A stretch of 64,000 nucleotides of DNA from JAZDJP01 sp043803805 (GTDB lineage Bacteria > Planctomycetota > JAZDJP01). Positions 25,493-33,852 of the stretch are shown here, in pieces. The DNA is taken from assembly GCA_043803805.1 (NCBI GenBank), contig JAZDJP010000117.1:1-64000 (forward strand). Reading direction: 5' to 3'. A program made the position numbers and the translations under genes. Below the pieces are notes generated by a model. It had not been told where the DNA came from, ran no database searches, and saw nothing but the letters and a program-made list of their open reading frames with translations. Each line of letters opens with the position of its first letter. Within the stretch, counting starts at the first letter, position 1.

Positions 25493-25556
25493 GCATAACA
25501 AAGCGCTCCACCGGATCGCCGATAAATCCGGCTCCCGGTGAGCGCTATCGTTGCTC
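25493..25556 (+). other. attC site D, last of the array
   Basis: R'' box GCATAAC (25493-25499), the form found in Vibrio-type repeats, is followed by AAAGCGCTCCACCGG, which pairs with CCGGTGAGCGCT leaving one unpaired C. The apical arms are CCGGAT and ATCCGG. The right box GTTGCTC (25550-25556) departs from GTTRRRY, as can happen at the outer end of an array. Just downstream begins the chromosomal xseA gene. Confidence 0.78.
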
Positions 25557-25636
25557 AACGCGCCGCAATTCCCCGGGCGAGCGAATGCCGGCACGGCGGT
25601 CTTGACGCGAGGCCTCCGGCTGGGGACAATCGGGGA

Positions 25637-27013
25637 ATGACCGGAATCGCCTCCGCGACTCCCCTTTTCGACAACACCGCCCGGCCGGTGCTCACGGTGA
25701 CCGAGATCACGCGTCTCATCAAGCGCGATCTCGAAATCCGGTACCCGGAGGTGACGGTGGGCGGGGAGGTGTCCGATCTTTCCCGGCCCCGGTCCGGTCA
25801 TGTCTATTTCACGCTCACGGATGAACATGCGCGTTTGAATGCCGTTCTCTGGCGGTGGATCGCGGCCCGCCTGCCGTTTTCCCTTGAGGACGGTCTCGCG
25901 GTCGTCGCGGGCGGGGGCATCACCGTCTACGAGGCGGGGGGGCGTTATCAACTGATTGTCCGGGACATCGCCCCGAAGGGGATGGGGGGCCAGCAGTTGG
26001 CGCTTCTCCAGCTCCGGCGGAAACTCGCGGCGGAGGGGCTTTTTGACCCGGCCCGGAAGCGTCCCCTTCCCTTTCTCCCGAGGACGGTGGGCATCGTCAC
26101 GTCGCCCACGGGCGCCGCCGTCCGGGACATGATCGCGGTTCTCCGGAAACGGTTCCCCGCCGTGAATATTTTGTTGCGTCCGGTCCGGGTGCAGGGGGTT
26201 GGGGCGGCCGTCGAAATCGCCGGGGGGATCCGGGACATCAACCGGCACGGCCGGGCGGAGGTGCTTATCGTCGGCCGGGGCGGCGGGAGCGCGGAGGACC
26301 TCGCGGCGTTCAACGAGGAGTGCGTGGCCCGGGCCATCGTCGCCTCGCGCATCCCCGTCATCTCGGCGGTGGGGCACGAGATTGACGTGACCATCGCCGA
26401 CCTCGTGGCGGACCGCCGGGCCGTCACCCCCACGGAGGCGGGGGAGATGGCGGTGCCGGAGATCCGGGATCTGGAGGAGGACGTGCGCGATTCGGGGGTT
26501 TCGCTCGTCCGCGCCCTGCGGCGGACGGTGGCGGAGGCCTGGACGCGGCTCGCCGGGATGGAAAAGAGCCACGGGCTTCGCATGTTGCCGGACCGCCTCC
26601 GGGAGGCGGCCCAGCGGCTTGACGGGATTTCCGGACGCCTGGAGCGGTGCGTCGCGGAAACGCTGACGGCGGGGCGGGCGGATCTCGCGGGTCTGTCCCG
26701 GCGTCTGGCGGCGGGAAGCCTCCGGGCAAACCTGGTCCGGCGTCGGGAGGTTCTTTCGGGCGCGGCCGCCCGGTTTCTGCGGGTGGGGACGGCGGGGCTT
26801 GCGGCGCACGAGGCGCGTCTGGCCGGCGCGGCCGGACGGCTCGAGGCCCTCGGTCCCCTCCAGGTGCTCCGGCGCGGGTACAGCATCACGCGGCGCCAAC
26901 GGGACGGGAGGATCGTCCGTCGCGCGATGGACGTGGCGGCCGGCGACGCGATCGAAACGCGCTACGCCGCGGGACGCAGCGTCGCGCGGGTGGAATCCGT
27001 GGCGCAGGAATGA
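25637..27013 (+). CDS. xseA: exodeoxyribonuclease VII large subunit
   Basis: 458 residues. I chose the ATG at 25637 with GGGGA upstream; an open frame continues upstream to 25538 but runs into attC D. The OB-fold domain (PVLTVTEITRLIKRDLE, SGHVYFTLTDEHARLNAVLW) is followed by the catalytic domain (PRTVGIVTSPTGAAVRDM, VGRGGGSAEDLAAFNEE, SAVGHEIDVTIADLVADRRAVTPTEA) and a coiled-coil C terminus ending LQVLRRGYSI. With XseB it degrades single-stranded DNA. First gene of xseA-xseB-ispA-dxs-nadK. Confidence 0.97.
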   Translation: MTGIASATPLFDNTARPVLTVTEITRLIKRDLEIRYPEVTVGGEVSDLSRPRSGHVYFTLTDEHARLNAVLWRWIAARLPFSLEDGLAVVAGGGITVYEAGGRYQLIVRDIAPKGMGGQQLALLQLRRKLAAEGLFDPARKRPLPFLPRTVGIVTSPTGAAVRDMIAVLRKRFPAVNILLRPVRVQGVGAAVEIAGGIRDINRHGRAEVLIVGRGGGSAEDLAAFNEECVARAIVASRIPVISAVGHEIDVTIADLVADRRAVTPTEAGEMAVPEIRDLEEDVRDSGVSLVRALRRTVAEAWTRLAGMEKSHGLRMLPDRLREAAQRLDGISGRLERCVAETLTAGRADLAGLSRRLAAGSLRANLVRRREVLSGAAARFLRVGTAGLAAHEARLAGAAGRLEALGPLQVLRRGYSITRRQRDGRIVRRAMDVAAGDAIETRYAAGRSVARVESVAQE

Positions 27014-27070
27014 TTTCATCCGGGCGGTGATTTGGTATCATGGTCATGGAGGGTGAGGGGAGGAATATCC

Positions 27071-27316
27071 ATGGCGGGGAAATCGAAACGGAAGACGTTT
27101 GACGAGGCCATGAAGGAACTCGAGGCCATCGTGGGGGAACTCGAGAGCGGGGAATTGGGCCTCGAGGAGGCCATCCGGCGGTATGAGAGCGGCGTTGCGG
27201 TCCTCAAGGAATGCCACCGGATGCTGGGGGAGGCCGGGAAGAAGATCGAAATTCTCACGAAGGACGAGGACGGAAATTTGCGGGCGGCCCCCGGCGGAGC
27301 GCTGGAGAAATCCTGA
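27071..27316 (+). CDS. xseB: exodeoxyribonuclease VII small subunit
   Basis: 81 residues from the ATG at 27071, the usual size. KTFDEAMKELEAIVGELESGELGLEEAIRRYESG is the conserved helical core that binds the XseA stalk. It ends one base before the ispA start. Confidence 0.96.
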   Translation: MAGKSKRKTFDEAMKELEAIVGELESGELGLEEAIRRYESGVAVLKECHRMLGEAGKKIEILTKDEDGNLRAAPGGALEKS

Positions 27317-27317
27317 C

Positions 27318-28199
27318 ATGGATCCCTGGGAACGCGCGTTCGAGAAGAACCGCCGATGCGTCGAGGCGGCCCTCCGGCGGTTTCTGGCCCGGCCGCCGGA
27401 GTGCCCGTCCCTTCTGCACCGGGCCATGACCTACAGCGTCCGGGCCGGGGGGAAGCGTCTCCGGCCGGTGCTGGCGCTTCTGGCGACGGAGGCGTGCGGG
27501 GGGCGCACGCGGGATGTTCTGCCCGCCGCCTGCGCCATCGAACTCATCCATACGTACTCCCTGATTCACGATGATCTTCCCGCGATGGATGATGACGATT
27601 TCCGCCGCGGACGCCCCTCCAATCATAAGATGTTCGGGGAGGGGATGGCCATTCTCGCCGGGGATGGGCTTCTCACCGTTGCGTTTGAACTTGTCGCCCG
27701 GCGGACGCCCCGGAAAGCGGTCGTCCCGGCGCTGGTCGCCGAAATTGCCGCGGCGGCCGGGTGGGCCGGGATGGTCGGGGGACAGGCGGTGGATCTCCTC
27801 TCCGAAGGGAAACGCCCGGAACACGGGACGCTGAAATACATTCACCGGCACAAAACCGCGGCGCTCCTCCGGGCGTCCGTGATGGTTGGCGGCATTGCGG
27901 CGGGGGCATCGCCGAAAGTGCTTCGGGCACTCGCGTCCTACGGGGAGCATGTTGGAATTGCGTTCCAGATGGCGGATGATATACTTGATATCTGCGGTTC
28001 CACAAAGGAGTTGGGGAAGACCGCCGGCAAGGATGCTGCCGCCCGCAAGATGACCTGGCCGGCCCTCGTGGGGCTGGACCGGACCCGGACCCAGGCCGCC
28101 CGGCACGCCCGAATCGCCCGGGAGGCCGTATCCGGTTTCGGGGAAAAAGGCCGGGCGCTGGCCGGGATTGCGGATTTCATCGTCAGCCGCCGGAGTTGA
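27318..28199 (+). CDS. ispA: polyprenyl (farnesyl/geranylgeranyl) diphosphate synthase
   Basis: 293 residues. The first Asp-rich motif HDDLPAMDDDDFRRGRPSNHK and the second FQMADDILDICG bind Mg-diphosphate; GGKRLRPVL is the conserved N-terminal block. It condenses IPP with allylic diphosphates for quinone, undecaprenyl-phosphate and related pathways. Chain length is not certain from sequence, but the context next to dxs is that of ispA. A TTG overlapping its stop is an alternative dxs start that I reject. Confidence 0.94.
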   Translation: MDPWERAFEKNRRCVEAALRRFLARPPECPSLLHRAMTYSVRAGGKRLRPVLALLATEACGGRTRDVLPAACAIELIHTYSLIHDDLPAMDDDDFRRGRPSNHKMFGEGMAILAGDGLLTVAFELVARRTPRKAVVPALVAEIAAAAGWAGMVGGQAVDLLSEGKRPEHGTLKYIHRHKTAALLRASVMVGGIAAGASPKVLRALASYGEHVGIAFQMADDILDICGSTKELGKTAGKDAAARKMTWPALVGLDRTRTQAARHARIAREAVSGFGEKGRALAGIADFIVSRRS

Positions 28200-28219
28200 A
28201 CCGGTTTCCCCGGACAATC

Positions 28220-30151
28220 ATGAATATCCTTCCCAAAATCGACGGCCCCCAGGACCTGAAGCGGCTTTCCGTCGAGGAATTCCGCGAACTCGCCCGGGAG
28301 ATCCGCCGGCTCATTCTCGAGACGGTGGCGAAAAACGGAGGGCATCTCTCCTCCAACCTCGGGGTTGTGGAACTTACCATCGCGCTCCATTCCTGCTACG
28401 ATTTTCTCGACGATCGCCTTATCCTTGACGTGGGCCACCAAGTCTATCCCCACAAGATTCTTACGGGGCGCTGGCGGAATTTCGACACTCTCCGGAAGCA
28501 CGGGGGGGTGAGCGGATTTTCAAACCGGGACGAGAGCCCCTACGATCCGTTCACGACGGGGCACGCCGGGACGGCCATCTCGACCGCGGTCGGCATTGCC
28601 TGCGGGGATCGCCTGGCCGGCCGGAAGCGCCGGGTGGTCGTCCTGGTGGGGGATGCCTCCATCACCGCCGGGATGTCCATGGAGGCGATGAATCATGCCG
28701 GGGACATCAAGGCGGATGTTCTTGTCATTCTGAACGACAACCGCCATGCCATTTCCCACACGGTCGGGGCCTTCCACCATTACCTTACGAAGGTCCGGTC
28801 CATGGCCGTCTACAAGGATATCAAGAATGACATCCATACGATGCTGTCGGGCATCCCCAAGGTCGGTCCGAGGATGGATCGCGCCTTCCAGTACATCCGC
28901 GAAGCCGTCAAGACGAGCCTCGTGCCGGGGCGGATTTTCGAGGATTTCGGTTTTAATTATTACGGGCCGGTGGACGGTCACCGCTTCGAGGATCTCCTCC
29001 CGGCGCTCCGCGAGGTCCAGAAGATCCCCGGGCCGGTTCTTCTCCACGTCCTGACGGAGAAGGGGCGCGGCGTCCCGTACACCGAGAGCGATCCCATCCG
29101 GTTCCACAGTCCGAAACCCTTTGACACCTCCGACGGAACGGTCCTGCCCGTGGCCTCCGGGGGTTCCTCCGCCTCCGCCTACACCGATGTCTTTCGGAAG
29201 GCGCTCATTGGTCTGGCGCGGGAAAATCCGCGCATCGCCGCCATCACGGCCGCCATGCCCGACGGCACGGGGCTTCTGGAATTTCGGAAGATGTTCCCGG
29301 AGCGCTATTTCGACGTGGGCATCGCCGAGGAGCACGCGGTGGGCCTGGCGGCGGGGCTTCTCGCGGCGGGAGCGAAACCCGTGGTGGCCGTCTATTCCAC
29401 GTTTCTCCAGCGCGCCTACGACCAGATTTTCCACGAGATCGTCCTGCAGGACATTGCCCCTGTTTTCATGATGGATCGGGCGGGCGTTGTCGGGGATGAC
29501 GGCCCCACGCATAACGGCGTGTTTGATATCGCGTACCTCCGTCACTTTCCCGGGATGGTGCTCATGGCGCCGAAGGACGGTCCCGAGCTTGAGGCGATGT
29601 TGAAATTCGCCGTCGCCCTTGACCGCCCCGCGGCCATTCGCTACCCGAAGGAGAATGTCCCCCCGGCGACGGGGGAAACCGCGCCGCTCGCGCTCGGCAG
29701 GGCCGAGGTCCTCCGGGAGGGTTCGGATGTGACGCTGGTGGCCTACGGTGCGATGACCTCGCGGGCGCTCGAGGCCGCGTCGCGCCTGGCGAACCGGGGG
29801 GTCCGCGCGGGGGTCGTGAACGCCCGTTTCGCCAAACCGCTCGATGAGGAACTTCTGGCGGAGCTTGCCGGGCGGGCCCCGCTCGTCACGGTGGAGGATC
29901 ATGCCCTCGATGGCGGGTTTGGGGAGGCGGTGGTGGCGTGTCTGTCCCGGCGCGGGATCCCGTGCGACGCGGTGACGCGCCTGGGCATCCCCGACCGGTT
30001 CCTGGCCCACGGCGCGCGGGACATCCTGCTCAGGGAACTGGGGTTGGATCCGGAGGGGATCGCGGCATCCGTGGAAACGGCGCTCCGGGGGATTCGCGGG
30101 GTGCGGGTTGCCGGACGGGACGCCGGCGGAGCGGCCCTCTCGGCCGGATAG
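28220..30151 (+). CDS. dxs: 1-deoxy-D-xylulose-5-phosphate synthase
   Basis: 643 residues from the ATG at 28220. The thiamine-diphosphate site is seen in VVLVGDASITAGMSMEAMNHAG and NDNRHAISHTVGAF; GHAGTAIS lies before it. The C-terminal transketolase half has FDVGIAEEHAVGLAAG (catalytic Glu) and MDRAGVVGDDGPTHNGVFDI. First step of the MEP isoprenoid pathway, supplying the product of the adjacent ispA. Confidence 0.97.
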   Translation: MNILPKIDGPQDLKRLSVEEFRELAREIRRLILETVAKNGGHLSSNLGVVELTIALHSCYDFLDDRLILDVGHQVYPHKILTGRWRNFDTLRKHGGVSGFSNRDESPYDPFTTGHAGTAISTAVGIACGDRLAGRKRRVVVLVGDASITAGMSMEAMNHAGDIKADVLVILNDNRHAISHTVGAFHHYLTKVRSMAVYKDIKNDIHTMLSGIPKVGPRMDRAFQYIREAVKTSLVPGRIFEDFGFNYYGPVDGHRFEDLLPALREVQKIPGPVLLHVLTEKGRGVPYTESDPIRFHSPKPFDTSDGTVLPVASGGSSASAYTDVFRKALIGLARENPRIAAITAAMPDGTGLLEFRKMFPERYFDVGIAEEHAVGLAAGLLAAGAKPVVAVYSTFLQRAYDQIFHEIVLQDIAPVFMMDRAGVVGDDGPTHNGVFDIAYLRHFPGMVLMAPKDGPELEAMLKFAVALDRPAAIRYPKENVPPATGETAPLALGRAEVLREGSDVTLVAYGAMTSRALEAASRLANRGVRAGVVNARFAKPLDEELLAELAGRAPLVTVEDHALDGGFGEAVVACLSRRGIPCDAVTRLGIPDRFLAHGARDILLRELGLDPEGIAASVETALRGIRGVRVAGRDAGGAALSAG

Positions 30152-30160
30152 GAATATCCC

Positions 30161-30997
30161 ATGGCATCGAACCGGCTTCGCGTCATCATGGTGGGGGATG
30201 GGAACCGGCCCGGCGTGGTCGCGGCGGTGACGCGGGCCCGCCGGCTTCTGGTCCGGCGTTGCCGGGTGGTGGCGGAGGTGTTGGATTTCGACCGGCCGCT
30301 CCCCGCCCGCGGCGCGGATCTGGTCCTCGTCTTCGGAGGGGATGGGACGCTCATCTCGACGGTCCGGCGTCTCGGTCGCGGGGGTGTTCCCGTCATCGGC
30401 GTGAACCTCGGGAATTTTGGCTTCCTTACCGAGGTGTCTCTCGGCGAGTTGGGGCGCGCCCTTGATCGCGTCGCGCGGCGGGAGTACCGCGTTGTCCGGC
30501 GGATGATGCTCGAGTGCGCGGTCCGCCGGGGTTCCGGGACATGGAAGGGCATCGCCGTGAACGACGTTGTGATCTCCCGCACCAGCATCGCCCGCATCCT
30601 GAGCCTCATGGTTTCGGTGGACCGGGGCGAATTGTCCATGCTCGAGGGGGATGGGGTCATCGCCGCGACGCCTCTCGGGTCCACGGCCCACTCGCTCTCC
30701 GCGGGCGGACCGGTGGTAAACCCGGCCGTGGAGGCGATTGTCCTCACCCCGCTCTGTCCTCACACGCTCACGGCGCGGCCCCTGGTCATCCCTCCCGACG
30801 GGGAGATCGAGATTGCGCTCAAGCGTCCCGACGAGACGGCGACCCTGACCCTGGACGGGCAGGCGGAGCGGGCCATATCCGGACGCGACCGGGTGGTTCT
30901 CCGGAGGTCCCGGCACACCTTCGCGATGGCGGAACTGGGTTTGCGGAGTTACTACGAGACGTTAAAGGCAAAATTCGGATGGTGGAAACGATTCTAA
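30161..30997 (+). CDS. nadK: NAD kinase
   Basis: 278 residues. LVFGGDGTLISTVRR carries the catalytic GGDGT motif, VNLGNFGFLTEV the next block, NDVVISR the NE/D substrate site and TPLGSTAHSLSAGGPVVNP the glycine-rich loop. It phosphorylates NAD to NADP. In many genomes tlyA lies between dxs and nadK; here it is absent. Confidence 0.95.
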   Translation: MASNRLRVIMVGDGNRPGVVAAVTRARRLLVRRCRVVAEVLDFDRPLPARGADLVLVFGGDGTLISTVRRLGRGGVPVIGVNLGNFGFLTEVSLGELGRALDRVARREYRVVRRMMLECAVRRGSGTWKGIAVNDVVISRTSIARILSLMVSVDRGELSMLEGDGVIAATPLGSTAHSLSAGGPVVNPAVEAIVLTPLCPHTLTARPLVIPPDGEIEIALKRPDETATLTLDGQAERAISGRDRVVLRRSRHTFAMAELGLRSYYETLKAKFGWWKRF

Positions 30998-31034
30998 CAC
31001 GTCCGACCGGCATCGCCCGCCGGGAGGCCGATTG

Positions 31035-31784
31035 ATGTCCGCCAGCCCCCGGCGCGTCGGGGTCATCGCCGACGTCCATGCCAACCTTGAGGCCCTCCAG
31101 GCCGTCCTCGCCCATTTCGAGCGGGAGAAGGTGGACGAAGTCCTTTGTTGCGGGGACATCGTGGGGTACAACGCCGATCCGGAGGCGTGCCTCAAACTCG
31201 TCCGGGAGCGGTGCCGGGCCGTCATCCGCGGGAACCACGACCGGTATGCCACGGGGGAGCGGATCGAGAACGTGCGCGAGAGCGTTCACGACGCTTCGAT
31301 CTGGACGTCGCGGACGCTTCCGGAGGCCGATCTGGCCTACTTGCGCGGGCTGTCCGACCTTCGTCTGCACGACGACCGGTTCCTGATCGTGCACGGATCT
31401 CCCCGCGACCGCGATGAATATATCCTGACGCGCGAGGCGATCCTGGACAATCTCACGCTTCTGCGCCAGCGGTTTCTGGGCATCTCCGTCTGTTTCTTCG
31501 GGCATTCCCACCTTCCCATGGTCATCGGGGCGGGGATGGTGAGGGTGGGATTCACGACCTCCACGACCGTGCCGATCGAGAAATTCACGACCTATCTCAT
31601 CAATCCGGGAAGCGTCGGACAGCCCCGGGATCGTTGTCCCCTGGCATCCTGCGGGATTTTCGATGCCGGCGAAATGACATTCCGGGTGGAGCGGATTTCC
31701 TATGACGTCGAGGCCACCCGGAAGAAGATCTTCGACGCCGGGCTCGATCCGTCCTTCGCCGAACGTCTGAAGTACGGAATTTGA
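31035..31784 (+). CDS. metallophosphoesterase (calcineurin-like, YfcE/ApaH-related)
   Basis: 249 residues. Metal motifs are complete: IADVHANLEAL, CCGDIVGYNADPE, IRGNHDRYATG, LIVHGSPRD and FGHSHLPM. The GDIVGYNADP and GNHD signatures match the group of bacterial phosphodiesterases similar to Thermus TTHA-type and archaeal MJ0936 proteins. Substrate unknown. Probably the last gene of the xseA operon; a strong hairpin follows. Confidence 0.88.
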   Translation: MSASPRRVGVIADVHANLEALQAVLAHFEREKVDEVLCCGDIVGYNADPEACLKLVRERCRAVIRGNHDRYATGERIENVRESVHDASIWTSRTLPEADLAYLRGLSDLRLHDDRFLIVHGSPRDRDEYILTREAILDNLTLLRQRFLGISVCFFGHSHLPMVIGAGMVRVGFTTSTTVPIEKFTTYLINPGSVGQPRDRCPLASCGIFDAGEMTFRVERISYDVEATRKKIFDAGLDPSFAERLKYGI

Positions 31785-31801
31785 AGGCGTCGTGCGTGAA
31801 G

Positions 31802-31828
31802 CGCATCTCGCAGAAGATGCGAGATGCG
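31802..31828. terminator. hairpin between convergent metallophosphoesterase and leuD genes
   Basis: An 11-base perfect stem, CGCATCTCGCA (31802-31812) with TGCGAGATGCG (31818-31828), encloses a 5-base loop. It fills the 52-base gap between converging genes and could stop transcription from both sides. No T-run follows, so it may be a palindromic repeat with a terminator role. Confidence 0.6.
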
Positions 31829-31836
31829 AGGAACGT

Positions 31837-32427
31837 TCACATTCCCCGGCGTTCCTCGAAAACGCGAATGGCCTCCTCCTGGCGGAGGGTGATCCCGATG
31901 TCGTCCAGCCCATCGAGGAGGCAATGGCGCTGGAAGTCTTGGACATCGAACGTCCGGGTCCATCCGGCCGTGTCGGAAAGGCGTTTGGTCTCGAGGTCCA
32001 CCGCCAGGCGATAGCCTTCCGTTCCCGCTGTCTTTTGGAACAGTTCCTCCAGGGACGCCGCGTCGAGCCGGACGGGGAGCATGCCGTTCTTGAAGCAGTT
32101 GTTGCGGAAGATGTCCGCGAATGACGGGGCGATGATCACCCGGAACCCGTAATCGGCCAGGGCCCATGGGGCGTGTTCCCGGGAGGAGCCGCATCCGAAA
32201 TTGTCCCGGGCCAGGAGGATGGCCGCTCCCCGGTAACGGGGGAAATTGAGAACAAAGTCGGGACGCGGGGCGCCGTCGTCCGTGTAGCGCCAGTCGAAGA
32301 AGAGGAATTCCCCGAAGCCGCTCCGTTCGACGCGTTTGAGGAATTGTTTCGGGATGATCTGGTCGGTGTCCACGTTCGCCCGGTCGAGGGGGGCGACGAG
32401 ACCGGTGAACTGGCGGAAGGGTATCAT
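31837..32427 (-). CDS. leuD: 3-isopropylmalate dehydratase small subunit
   Basis: 196 residues from the ATG at 32427. ANVDTDQIIPKQFLKR and DNFGCGSSREHAPWAL are the signature blocks of the swivelling aconitase-like small subunit. It overlaps the leuC stop by 4 bases, giving translational coupling to its partner. A longer in-frame reading upstream is antisense-free but lies within leuC and is not conserved. Confidence 0.96.
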   Translation of the reverse strand: MIPFRQFTGLVAPLDRANVDTDQIIPKQFLKRVERSGFGEFLFFDWRYTDDGAPRPDFVLNFPRYRGAAILLARDNFGCGSSREHAPWALADYGFRVIIAPSFADIFRNNCFKNGMLPVRLDAASLEELFQKTAGTEGYRLAVDLETKRLSDTAGWTRTFDVQDFQRHCLLDGLDDIGITLRQEEAIRVFEERRGM

Positions 32428-33824
32428 CGAATCAGTTCCCTCACGTCCACAAAGTGTCCTGTCACCGCGGCGGCGGCGGCCATCGCCGGGCTCACCAGGT
32501 GCGTCCGGCCGCCCTTGCCCTGGCGGCCTTCGAAGTTGCGGTTGGAGGTGGAGGCGGAGCGTTCCCCCGGCGCGAGGATGTCGGGGTTCATCCCCAGACA
32601 CATGCTGCAGCCCGTGTGCCGCCATTCGAATCCCGCATCCCGGAAAATGGCGTCCAGTCCCCGCCGCTCGGCCTCGGTTTTTACCGATCGGGAACCGGGG
32701 ACAACCAGGGCCCGCACCCCGGGTGCGACCCGCCGGCCCCGGATCACCGCCGCGGCGGCTTCGAGGTCGGAAAGGCGTCCGTTCGTGCAGGAGCCGATGA
32801 AAACGCAGTCCACCCGGATGTCCCGGATGGGCGTTCCGGCCTCGAGTCCCATGTAGCGAAGCGCCTCCTCGGCGTGTTGACGGGCGACCGCGTCGGAAAT
32901 CGACGCCGGGTCGGGCACGCGGCCCGTTACATCGGTCACCTCCGCGGGGGTTGTCCCCCAGGTCACCTGGGGGGCGATCCCGCTTGCGGCGATATCCACC
33001 GTCCGGTCGAATCGGGCGCCCGGCTCCGTCGGCAGAGACTTCCACCGGGCGACCGCGGCGTCGAAATCCCGTCCCCGGGGCGCGTGGGGGCGGCCCTTGA
33101 GGAAGGCGAAGGTCGTTTCATCCGGCGCGATGAGTCCGGCCCGCGCGCCGGCCTCGATGGTCATGTTGGAAACGGTCATCCGTTCCTCCATGGAGAGGGC
33201 GCGGATGACGGGGCCGGTATATTCGATGACGGACCCCTGCCCGCCGGTGGTCCCGATTTTGCCGATGATGAAAAGAATAATATCCTTGGCGGAGACGCCG
33301 CGGGGAAGTGCTCCGGAGACGCGGATCTCGAGCGTCGGGGGTTTGTCCTGAAGCAGGCACTGGGTGGCCAGGACATGTTCCACCTCGCTCGTTCCGATGC
33401 CGAAGGCGAGGGCCCCGAAGGCCCCGTGGGTGGCGGTGTGGCTGTCGCCGCAGACGATGGTCATTCCCGGCCGCGTGAGCCCCAGCTCCGGCCCCGTGAC
33501 GTGGACAACGCCGTTCCGGGGGTCGTCCAGCCCGAAGAGGGTGACGCCGAAATCCCGGCAGTTCGTCTCGAGGGTCTCGATCTGGCGGCGGGAGATTGCG
33601 TCGCGGATGACCGAGCGGTCGTCCGTCGGGATATTGTGGTCCATGGTGGCGAAGGTGAGCTCGGGCCGGCGGACCTTGCGGCCGGCCAGGCGCAGCCCCT
33701 CGAAGGCCTGGGGACTCGTGACCTCGTGGACGAGATGGAGGTCAATGTACAACAGCGAAGGAGTTCCCGGCGCCTCCGCCACGATGTGCGATTCCCAGAT
33801 TTTATCCAGCAAGGTCTTGGGCAT
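32424..33824 (-). CDS. leuC: 3-isopropylmalate dehydratase large subunit
   Basis: 466 residues, the bacterial length. Iron-sulfur ligands are in IGSCTNGR and HTGCSMCLGMN; VCGDSHTATHGAFGALAFGIGTSEVEHVL is the substrate region. With LeuD it isomerises 2- to 3-isopropylmalate in leucine synthesis. leuA and leuB are not in the window. It follows lpxK on the same strand after 28 bases. Confidence 0.97.
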   Translation of the reverse strand: MPKTLLDKIWESHIVAEAPGTPSLLYIDLHLVHEVTSPQAFEGLRLAGRKVRRPELTFATMDHNIPTDDRSVIRDAISRRQIETLETNCRDFGVTLFGLDDPRNGVVHVTGPELGLTRPGMTIVCGDSHTATHGAFGALAFGIGTSEVEHVLATQCLLQDKPPTLEIRVSGALPRGVSAKDIILFIIGKIGTTGGQGSVIEYTGPVIRALSMEERMTVSNMTIEAGARAGLIAPDETTFAFLKGRPHAPRGRDFDAAVARWKSLPTEPGARFDRTVDIAASGIAPQVTWGTTPAEVTDVTGRVPDPASISDAVARQHAEEALRYMGLEAGTPIRDIRVDCVFIGSCTNGRLSDLEAAAAVIRGRRVAPGVRALVVPGSRSVKTEAERRGLDAIFRDAGFEWRHTGCSMCLGMNPDILAPGERSASTSNRNFEGRQGKGGRTHLVSPAMAAAAAVTGHFVDVRELIR

Positions 33825-33852
33825 AAGAGTCTATCCGGATAGGCCCTGGGAA

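Larger units (their letters stand above)
18591..25556. mobile_element. chromosomal integron cassette array (4-5 cassettes)
   Basis: The array runs from the region upstream of intI to the last attC. Inferred cassette limits, cutting after the G of each GTT core, are about 18791-19148, 19149-20483, 20484-22326 and 22327-25550. The last may be two cassettes. All open frames point away from intI. The cassettes are large (1.3-3.2 kb after the first) and encode predicted secreted or carbohydrate-active proteins instead of the usual short unknowns. The array is inserted between intI/mltA and the housekeeping xseA operon, with no transposase nearby, which fits a sedentary chromosomal integron. Confidence 0.85.

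Noticed and set aside
25538..25636. Upstream extension of xseA by 33 residues
   Set aside because: It would start inside attC D and is not conserved in XseA; the ATG at 25637 has a ribosome binding site and matches the family start.
28196..28219. TTG start for dxs overlapping the ispA stop
   Set aside because: The ATG at 28220 matches the usual Dxs N terminus; the TTG extension adds eight unconserved residues.
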